From Planctomycetaceae bacterium (lineage in GTDB: Bacteria > Planctomycetota > Phycisphaerae > Phycisphaerales > SM1A02), in NCBI GenBank assembly GCA_947474205.1, contig CANJIC010000003.1, forward strand, positions 1 through 22,473: a stretch of DNA of 22,473 nucleotides. The letters are read 5' to 3'. The stretch's first letter is position 1; the number at the start of each line of letters is the position of its first letter. The notes under the pieces are model-generated. The model saw only the letters and a list, made by a program, of their open reading frames with translations. It was not told the DNA's origin and did not search any database. The translations under genes and the position numbers were made by a program. Below are positions 15,409-21,294 of the stretch, one piece after another.

Positions 15409-16325
15409 GACTGAGCCCGCATTCCACTGAAATCTTTCAGGTTCATGAATGCCATCCATTGTTCTGGATGCGCGCGAATTGCGCGTTCCATTGCCGCAAC
15501 TAAAGCGAGTTGCGCTGGATGCTTCGCTGCTTCATGAGCTGAAACAGGCTCACACGGCGCCAGAATAAATCCATCAGACCAGACACGAAACCCATTCGCG
15601 GCGCGCGCGCAAAAAGTAGGAATAATTGGCGCACCAGAAGCCGCCGACAAACGCACTGGACCAGAAGGCAAATGCACTTTGGAATCACCCAGAAATGGCA
15701 TGCAGACGCCACGCTGACCAGGTAGCACAAAGTCACCATGCAAGACAACGGCTTCGTCGGCCTTAAGCGCTTCAAGCAATTCACCCCAAGCAGCAACTCC
15801 ATTGGTAATGTGATGCTCAACCACCCCCAAGCGCTGTCGCATATGTTGACGAGCATGCTCAAATCTGGGCATTGGATCCGGTTGAAACAGAACGTGTACG
15901 CGACGTTCGTGTTGACACAAAATAGCCAAGGCGGGTTCAAACGCTCCCATATGAATTCCAGTGATGATCACTCCACGACCGAGCGCGCGAGCCGCGTGAT
16001 ATTCACTTGTGCGGTCAAGCTGGGTCACGCGCGCGCAGAGTTGCGCGGCTGAAAAATTTTGCGAGGCAAGGACATCAGCGATCAAATGCTGCATGGAACC
16101 AAGCATGGCGTAGGCGCAACGAACACGCTCCGCGCGCGATGAAAGCGGTCCCAACGCTAGCGCCGCATTTTCAATAAGACGATTTCGCCAAGAACGGACG
16201 CATATAAATGACGCTGTTTGCGCGCACAAACCAAGCGCCGGCGCACATGCGGGAAATATCTGCAGCAGTCGGTAATACACGTCATCCGTGATAAAGCGCC
16301 CAATATCCATGCGCGAAGAACTCAC
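15405..16325 (-). CDS. LpxL/HtrB-like lysophospholipid acyltransferase
   Basis: About 306 residues, the length of the lipid A lauroyl/myristoyl acyltransferase family. The catalytic HxxxxE motif is in ITGIHMGAFEPAL (His125, Glu130). Further family features are HVLFQPDPMPRFEHAR, VLHGDFVLPGQRGVCMPFLG, PSGPVRLSAASGAPIIPTF and the C-terminal RAHPEQWMAFMNL. Members in aryl-polyene and xanthomonadin clusters are thought to join the polyene acyl chain to a lipid head; that is the likely role here, rather than lipid A synthesis. The start overlaps the PlsC-like stop as ATGA and the end overlaps the permease start as GTGA. It acts at the inner membrane. Confidence 0.9.
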   Translation of the reverse strand: MSSSRMDIGRFITDDVYYRLLQIFPACAPALGLCAQTASFICVRSWRNRLIENAALALGPLSSRAERVRCAYAMLGSMQHLIADVLASQNFSAAQLCARVTQLDRTSEYHAARALGRGVIITGIHMGAFEPALAILCQHERRVHVLFQPDPMPRFEHARQHMRQRLGVVEHHITNGVAAWGELLEALKADEAVVLHGDFVLPGQRGVCMPFLGDSKVHLPSGPVRLSAASGAPIIPTFCARAANGFRVWSDGFILAPCEPVSAHEAAKHPAQLALVAAMERAIRAHPEQWMAFMNLKDFSGMRAQS

Positions 16326-16999
16326 TGAGGCATCCTATTTTGGGTTGAGGAATTAGGAAGAAGTTGCTTCGTTAGCCGATGCAAAAATGCATTCGGCTCT
16401 TCCTGCCGAAACGCAACTAAGGGCGCACGAAATCGCACTGTCACGCGACTACGAAAGCGCGGTAAATACCGCGACCGCGGCAATGCTTTGCCGGTGCCGT
16501 CAATGCGCACGGGAATCACTTTGCAACCAGTGTGAATGGCCGTCAATGCAACTCCGGGACGAAGCGCGCCTAAAGCACCATCACTGGAGCGAGTTCCCTC
16601 TGGGTACAACACTACAGTGCTGCCCTCTTCTATCGCTTGTGTGATGACATCGATCGAGCGAATTCGTCCAACTTCTCCGCCTACAAATATCGCGCTATAC
16701 ACATGGACAGCTACGCCATGCATGAACCATCGCTCGAGGCGCTCTCTCCATGAGGCGTTCAGTTCTGCGGGACGAAAACGAATCTCACTTGCCACAATGC
16801 GCATTCGTTCCCTTCGAGATTTTGGGGCAGCGTGAAAGAGAATGGATGTATCAGTATGACTTTGATGATTTGCGGCTAGCACCAAAGGCTCGCTACCTGC
16901 CAGTTCAAGCATTCCACCTTCATTGATAATTTCAACCGTTGAAAAAGTTGCAATGCGAAGTGTCCAATGCAAAATTCTCTCAAGCACGTTCCATAACAT
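16322..16999 (-). CDS. PlsC-like 1-acyl-glycerol-3-phosphate acyltransferase family protein
   Basis: About 225 residues. The family block I motif NHQSHTD (44-50, HxxxxD) and block III LYPEGTRSSDGALG (131-144) are both present, with VIPVRIDGTGKALP as block IV. These enzymes transfer acyl groups from acyl-ACP or acyl-CoA to a lyso-lipid. Together with the LpxL-like gene next to it, it suggests that the product is a lipid carrying two acyl groups, at least one being the polyene. The start ATG 16999 shares a base with the upstream stop (TAATG), and the end overlaps the next start as ATGA. The acceptor is unknown. Confidence 0.9.
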   Translation of the reverse strand: MLWNVLERILHWTLRIATFSTVEIINEGGMLELAGSEPLVLAANHQSHTDTSILFHAAPKSRRERMRIVASEIRFRPAELNASWRERLERWFMHGVAVHVYSAIFVGGEVGRIRSIDVITQAIEEGSTVVLYPEGTRSSDGALGALRPGVALTAIHTGCKVIPVRIDGTGKALPRSRYLPRFRSRVTVRFRAPLVAFRQEEPNAFLHRLTKQLLPNSSTQNRMPQ

Positions 17000-17517
17000 T
17001 ACGGCGAGATCTCCGAGGCTTGGCTGAATTCAATTTCAATCGAAGTGGTTCCTTCGCCAATATCAAAAGCGGAACGATCCCAATCCGGTGGCTGGAAATG
17101 TGTTCCACCATTTGAAATTCCCCATGGATCAATTGGAATGCCAAATCCATTTCTACGAAGTTTGCCGCAATTGGTAATGTCATAAAACGCAGACACGGAA
17201 AATTCGCCTGTTGGAAGGTGCTGAATAATGCAAGGTTTATCTGCGTTTATTGCTGGAATTAAAGCGGAACGCATCCACATTCCGTCCTTCATAAAAGTAT
17301 CCTTGCCGCCCCAAAGAGCGACACAAATTGTGCCCTCGCTTGCGTGTGCGGGAAGTCCATGAAATGTGATGACCAGTATTGATGTGCCAGTTCTATGTAA
17401 GTCAAGGCTTTGAGAGGATCCGCTTTTTTTGACAGTTGTACATGCGCTCAACATAAAACAGCATCCCGCGATGAACCAAAGTGTTCGCCAATCCATTCGG
17501 ACCGTTCTCTTGTTCAT
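16999..17517 (-). CDS. DUF2141-like lipoprotein
   Basis: About 172 residues. The N-terminus is a lipoprotein signal (TLWFIAGCCFMLSAC, lipobox Leu-Ser-Ala-Cys). The mature domain has a small beta-sandwich pattern: ILVITFHGLPAHASEGTICVALW, then IIQHLPTGEFSVSAFYDITNCGKLRRNGFGIPIDPWGISN and HFQPPDW. The LPxGxYAVSxFHDxNxNGKLxxNxFGIPxEPxGFSN pattern is how I remember DUF2141. Function of that family is unknown. It is coupled to both neighbours (ATGA at its start, TAATG at its end), so it is made with the ABC ATPase and acyltransferases and probably helps handle the product in the periplasm or at the outer membrane. Family call is from memory of the pattern. Confidence 0.82.
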   Translation of the reverse strand: MNKRTVRMDWRTLWFIAGCCFMLSACTTVKKSGSSQSLDLHRTGTSILVITFHGLPAHASEGTICVALWGGKDTFMKDGMWMRSALIPAINADKPCIIQHLPTGEFSVSAFYDITNCGKLRRNGFGIPIDPWGISNGGTHFQPPDWDRSAFDIGEGTTSIEIEFSQASEISP

Positions 17518-18863
17518 ACGAGAATTGTTTCTTGAAGAGGCAAATGATTTCCATTAGTTGACGAGTTCAGCCATTGCGTGTCGTGGGTGGACAACAGAAT
17601 GGCGCAACCAGATCGCGCCCGTTGCTGAATTGCCGCCCACAATTTTGAGCGCCCTTCTGTATCTAAAGACGCTTCTGGTTCATCCAGTAAATACACAAGG
17701 CTGTCTCTGGAAAATACGGTCGCCAGAGATGCGCGCTTGACCTGTCCGACTGACATCTGAGAAATTGGAACTGAAGCCAAGGCAGCCATTCCAAATTGCT
17801 CGATAGCTTCTCGTGCTCGTTTTTCACGATCGCAAATTGGAGTGCCTGCAAGCTTCTGCGTGAGAGCAATGTTGGTCAATAAATCCGTGCCCCCCATAAG
17901 ACCACCTTGTTGCGGAAGATATGCAATCGCTCCTTGGGTACGATCGCACCAAGCTCGGCCCGAATTTGGCTGAATCGCGCCGACAAGAATTCTAAAAAGA
18001 GTTGTTTTTCCGCAGCCATTAGTACCTTTAATCACGCCAACTTCTCCACAATGCAACATCTTGGAGAACTCACGCAGCACCGGACGCGAGCCGTAACGAA
18101 ATGAAACTTTTTCGCAATGCAATAAAGGCCGGCCAGTCATTTTTTGCATAGTCAGAGATGGCCGAGCGCAAAGTACAAAGCGCGCGCCAATCCTGCGCGA
18201 AAAATGAATGTCTGTCAGCCCAGCCGCTTCGGCAAACGCTTCGGCTTCTTCAATAGTGAAGCCGCGCCTGACACTTTGTACCGCATCGCGACGAACTACA
18301 CGCGGGGAACCGAGCGCCGTCAAGTGCGCGCCAATAATTCCAACTGGACTTCGCAAAAGATCGTTCCAAAGAATCAATTTTGAAGCGCACAAACTCATCG
18401 TTTGAAGCGCTTGCACAACTTCTGAGTCGCAAAGGTGGTGCAACATTAAAGAGGAATGCGCCACATCAAAACTTTTTGAGACGATATTTGAAGTCGCATT
18501 CAAAATATCGATCTGCTGAAACGTCATTCCATTGTTCGAACCTGATTCACGGCACATACGCACAATGTCGTTATTGCGATCAGTTGCATGGACGCTGAGA
18601 TGCCAGTCTTTGGCGCCAGTAGTCGCAATGGCAGTGCGAGCTATGTCGCCAATGCCCGCACCAAAGTCAATGAGTGAAATGGTGGAATTGGACACTGGCT
18701 GAAGCCGTGCTTCAATTGCATCAATGAGATGCTGTGCGGCATGAGTAAGCGCATTGAAACGGCGCAATAAACGAAATTCGGCCTGTAAGACCGTCAAATT
18801 AGGCTGCAATGCATCCATAGATTCACTGACAGTAGATCTAGAGGTCGATGGGTACGTCTGCAT
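17514..18863 (-). CDS. SAM methyltransferase fused to an ABC transporter ATPase
   Basis: A 449-residue protein with two unrelated enzymatic domains. Residues about 15-235 are a class I methyltransferase: LIDFGAGIGD (64-73), VHATDRN, SFDVAHSSLMLHHL, and a C-terminal part with RRDAVQSVRRGFTIEEAEAFAEAAGL. Residues about 245-445 are an ABC ATPase: Walker A KGTNGCGKTT (279-288), Q-loop YLPQQ (315-319), signature MSVGQVKR (370-377, an altered LSGGQ), Walker B VYLLDEPEASLD (390-401) and H-loop STHD (425-428). All ATP-binding elements are intact. The ABC half most likely pairs with the ABC-2 permease four genes downstream. The reading frame is continuous across the join. It is the first gene of the minus-strand operon; start at ATG 18863, or ATG 18818. 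No clear Shine-Dalgarno sequence is seen. Confidence 0.9.
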   Translation of the reverse strand: MQTYPSTSRSTVSESMDALQPNLTVLQAEFRLLRRFNALTHAAQHLIDAIEARLQPVSNSTISLIDFGAGIGDIARTAIATTGAKDWHLSVHATDRNNDIVRMCRESGSNNGMTFQQIDILNATSNIVSKSFDVAHSSLMLHHLCDSEVVQALQTMSLCASKLILWNDLLRSPVGIIGAHLTALGSPRVVRRDAVQSVRRGFTIEEAEAFAEAAGLTDIHFSRRIGARFVLCARPSLTMQKMTGRPLLHCEKVSFRYGSRPVLREFSKMLHCGEVGVIKGTNGCGKTTLFRILVGAIQPNSGRAWCDRTQGAIAYLPQQGGLMGGTDLLTNIALTQKLAGTPICDREKRAREAIEQFGMAALASVPISQMSVGQVKRASLATVFSRDSLVYLLDEPEASLDTEGRSKLWAAIQQRARSGCAILLSTHDTQWLNSSTNGNHLPLQETILV

Positions 18864-19028
18864 TGGAATTACATTTCAGATACTACAGAAGCCGCTGACA
18901 AATTTACATTTGGTCACAAATGAACATTTCGCCAACGGTACTGAAATAAGACAAGTCAACCACTCGATATATTTGTTTGACAAAGTTCGATTGAGAATCC
19001 TTCGCTGAGTTTTAAAGTTGCCGAAGAT
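18864..19028. promoter_or_regulatory. spacer upstream of the nine-gene operon
   Basis: 165 bases between the lipoprotein stop and the first operon gene; it should hold the operon promoter. TTGACT (18959 to 18954) and TTGTCA (18901 to 18896) on the minus strand resemble -35 boxes, but neither has a convincing -10 at the right distance. Read-through from the lipoprotein gene is also possible. Confidence 0.25.
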
Positions 19029-19529
19029 TTAGGGTGTCGTCGGCTTGTAAGCACTCTTGGCCGCCGGAACAACAATTGGCGCTCGCGTGGGAAATATTCC
19101 ATACACGAGTTGGTCCACTTTCTCGTTCGCTTTGATGAATTTGCTAAATATGAGCCCCCCACCACCAGTTGCGTCGTACACACCATCACCAATTTTTTTA
19201 CCGGCCTGAAAGACTTCGAGACGGGCATAACTCATATAAAGGTCAATGTCCCAACTCCAATTTGCGGTGTAGGTCATAGCCAAGGGCAACGAATCATAAT
19301 TTGTTCCCTGCGGCAGAGTCTCCACAATGAAACCGCAACGCTCTAATGATTGCGCCACAACATTGTTGAACTCTGCAAAGCGTACGGCATCATTGCGAAT
19401 AAGAGAGATTCTATTGGCTCTTGCAGAGAGAATATCTGCATTGACGGGGTGAACGTCCTGCTTAATAGAACAGGCTGGCAATAACAGCACATTGAAACTT
19501 GCCAATATGACAGCCATGGTACGCAACAT
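19029..19529 (-). CDS. lipoprotein similar to the Sbal_3080 family
   Basis: About 166 residues. The start is set at ATG 19529 because it gives a typical lipoprotein signal, MLRTMAVILASFNVLLLPAC, with Cys20 as the lipidated residue. ATG 19598 is an alternative preceded by TAGATT five bases upstream, but it would give an overly long leader. The mature part contains QSLERCGFIVETLP, then LAMTYTANWSWDIDLYMSY, VFQAGKKIGDGVYDATGGGG and SKFIKANEKVDQLVYGIFP, which I recall as the Sbal_3080-type lipoprotein pattern, a family without known function. It lies upstream of the biosynthetic operon on the same strand with 165 bases between, so it may or may not belong to the cluster. Confidence 0.75.
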   Translation of the reverse strand: MLRTMAVILASFNVLLLPACSIKQDVHPVNADILSARANRISLIRNDAVRFAEFNNVVAQSLERCGFIVETLPQGTNYDSLPLAMTYTANWSWDIDLYMSYARLEVFQAGKKIGDGVYDATGGGGLIFSKFIKANEKVDQLVYGIFPTRAPIVVPAAKSAYKPTTP

Positions 19530-19598
19530 GCCTTGACGCAAAAAGCATTGAAAGGCTAAACAATTTACACCCTGGAGGTTTTTAGTTGTGAATTGCAT

Positions 19599-19785
19599 TG
19601 CGTAATCTAATTCATTTATAATCATAGCATTTGGTCGCCTTGGTAAGTAGCGCATATTCGACTATGCACCCACTCATGCGCTCAAGCCAAACGAATTTTC
19701 TTTCGCCAGTAATTACATTAATAACAACTCAAAATATCATCAGTATCTCAATAGCGGCAACTCGGGAACCCGCTATCTTTTGCGC
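19599..19785. other. divergent intergenic region
   Basis: AT-rich spacer between the divergent lipoprotein and ammonia-lyase genes. It holds a -10-like TATCTT for the lyase at 19774-19779 and a TAGATT box (19609 to 19604) on the minus strand. No other gene or repeat is seen. Confidence 0.4.
19774..19779 (+). promoter_or_regulatory. putative -10 box of the ammonia-lyase gene, leaderless type
   Basis: TATCTT ends six bases before ATG 19786, with no Shine-Dalgarno in between, so transcription would begin at the start codon. The same hexamer at the same spacing precedes the aminotransferase gene. No convincing -35 is seen. Confidence 0.4.
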
Positions 19786-21294
19786 ATGCCACACACGCAA
19801 CCCATCCAACTTAACGGCGAGCCGCTCACCATACGCATGGTTCACCAAGTGGCGCGACTTGGCCGCGTCGCAACAATTGGCGCCACTGGCCGCGCGAATC
19901 TTTTGCGCGCGCGCGAAGCCGTGAACACGGTCGCCGCCGGCAACACCGCCGTGTATGGAATTAACACGGGCTTTGGTTCACTGGCCCATGTGCGCGTGCC
20001 CGCGGATCAATTGCGGCAACTGCAACACAACATTGTTCGCTCGCACGCGGCGGGCGTGGGCAAGCCGCTGCCAACAGATGTTGTGCGCGGCATGCTGGTC
20101 ATTCTTGCCGCAAGTTTGTGCCGCGGCCACAGCGGCGTGCGCGTGGAAGTGGTCGAGCGCATTCTGCACATGCTGACGCACGACATTACGCCGGTGGTTC
20201 CAGAAATCGGCAGCGTTGGCGCCAGCGGTGATTTGGCGCCGCTTGCGCACGCCATGCTTTCAATACTTGGCGAAGGCGATGTGATTGTTGCGGGCAAAAC
20301 AATCAGCGCCGCGGCCGCATTGAAATCCGCAAACTTGCAACCGCTGCAACTTGAAGCCAAGGAAGGTCTGGCGCTTCTCAACGGCACGCACCTTATGGCA
20401 TCGCGCGCCGCGCTTGCCTTTGAGGAAATCGACGCACTGCGTGGCGCCGCCATCAACGCCGCCGCCATGAGCATGGACGCGTTCTTGGCCAGCCACTCTC
20501 CGCTTGACGAACGCATTCATATTGCGCGCAATCAGCCTGGGCAAATCACCGTGGCCGCCGCCATGCGCGGACTTCTTGCGGGCTCCAATATTCCAGCCTC
20601 GCACAAGGACAATGATCCGCGCGTGCAAGATCCATACGGTCTTCGCTGTGCGGCGCAAGTCATTGGCGCGGCGTTTGATCAACTGGATAGCGCGCGCCTT
20701 GTTGTGGAGCGCGAGCTTGGCGCCGTCACCGACAATCCGCTTGTTTTTGTGCATGATTCCGGCGCTTTTGATATTGTCAGCGGCGGAAATTTTCACGGCA
20801 TGCCGCTGGCGCTTGCCATGGATCAAGCCAAGATTGCGCTGTGCCACATTGCGGGCATTAGCGAGCGCAGAACATTTTGGGTGCTGTCTGGCCACGACAC
20901 AGTGAATCGCGTGAAGCCGCACCTTGCGACAAGTCCTGGTCTTGAAAGTGGCTTGATGATTACGCAGTACACCGCCGCCGCGTGTTGCAATGAATTGCAA
21001 ACTTTGGCGCACCCCGCGAGTGTTGGAAATGTTTCCACCTGCGGCGGCATAGAGGATTACAACTCGTTTGGTCCCACCAGCGCAACGCAACTTGCGCGCT
21101 CGGTGGAATTATGTCGCAGCGTGATCGCGATTGAGTTGTATGTCATGACGCAAGCGCTTGAGGCGCAGCGGCCGCTTCGCTCGGGTGCTGGCGTTGAAGC
21201 CATGCACGCGTTGGTGCGCGCGCGCGTGAAGCCGTTGTCGGGCGATCGCAGTCCCGCGCCTGATCTTGCGGCGATTATTGAGTTGATCGCTTGA
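19786..21294 (+). CDS. hutH: MIO-type ammonia-lyase, probably histidine ammonia-lyase
   Basis: About 502 residues, the normal length. Ala-Ser-Gly in GSVGASGDLAPLAH (about 146-148) would cyclise to the MIO cofactor that removes ammonia from an aromatic amino acid. The catalytic Tyr is in YGINTGFGSLA (about 57). The substrate-selectivity pair is Ser-His in IVRSHAAGVG (about 86-87), which is the histidase pattern; tyrosine lyases usually have His-Leu and phenylalanine lyases Phe-Leu. KEGLALLNGTH and ERELGAVTDNPL are also typical. One departure is GGIEDYNSFGP near the C-terminus, where classical HutH has EDHVSMG. Start ATG 19786 is chosen over TTG 19780. The stop overlaps the transporter start (TGATG). 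Histidine to urocanate is most likely; an aromatic lyase feeding the nearby cluster is possible. No other hut gene is visible. Confidence 0.87.
   Translation: MPHTQPIQLNGEPLTIRMVHQVARLGRVATIGATGRANLLRAREAVNTVAAGNTAVYGINTGFGSLAHVRVPADQLRQLQHNIVRSHAAGVGKPLPTDVVRGMLVILAASLCRGHSGVRVEVVERILHMLTHDITPVVPEIGSVGASGDLAPLAHAMLSILGEGDVIVAGKTISAAAALKSANLQPLQLEAKEGLALLNGTHLMASRAALAFEEIDALRGAAINAAAMSMDAFLASHSPLDERIHIARNQPGQITVAAAMRGLLAGSNIPASHKDNDPRVQDPYGLRCAAQVIGAAFDQLDSARLVVERELGAVTDNPLVFVHDSGAFDIVSGGNFHGMPLALAMDQAKIALCHIAGISERRTFWVLSGHDTVNRVKPHLATSPGLESGLMITQYTAAACCNELQTLAHPASVGNVSTCGGIEDYNSFGPTSATQLARSVELCRSVIAIELYVMTQALEAQRPLRSGAGVEAMHALVRARVKPLSGDRSPAPDLAAIIELIA

Noticed and set aside
19020..19044. 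GCCGA...TCGGC stem after the Sbal_3080-like lipoprotein gene
   Set aside because: The stem has only five pairs with a 15-base loop and is followed by a broken A/T stretch, too weak to call a terminator.
20260..21090. Long minus-strand open frame of 276 codons opposite the ammonia-lyase
   Set aside because: The plus strand carries all MIO-lyase motifs; the antisense frame has no recognisable pattern and is explained by GC-skewed third positions.
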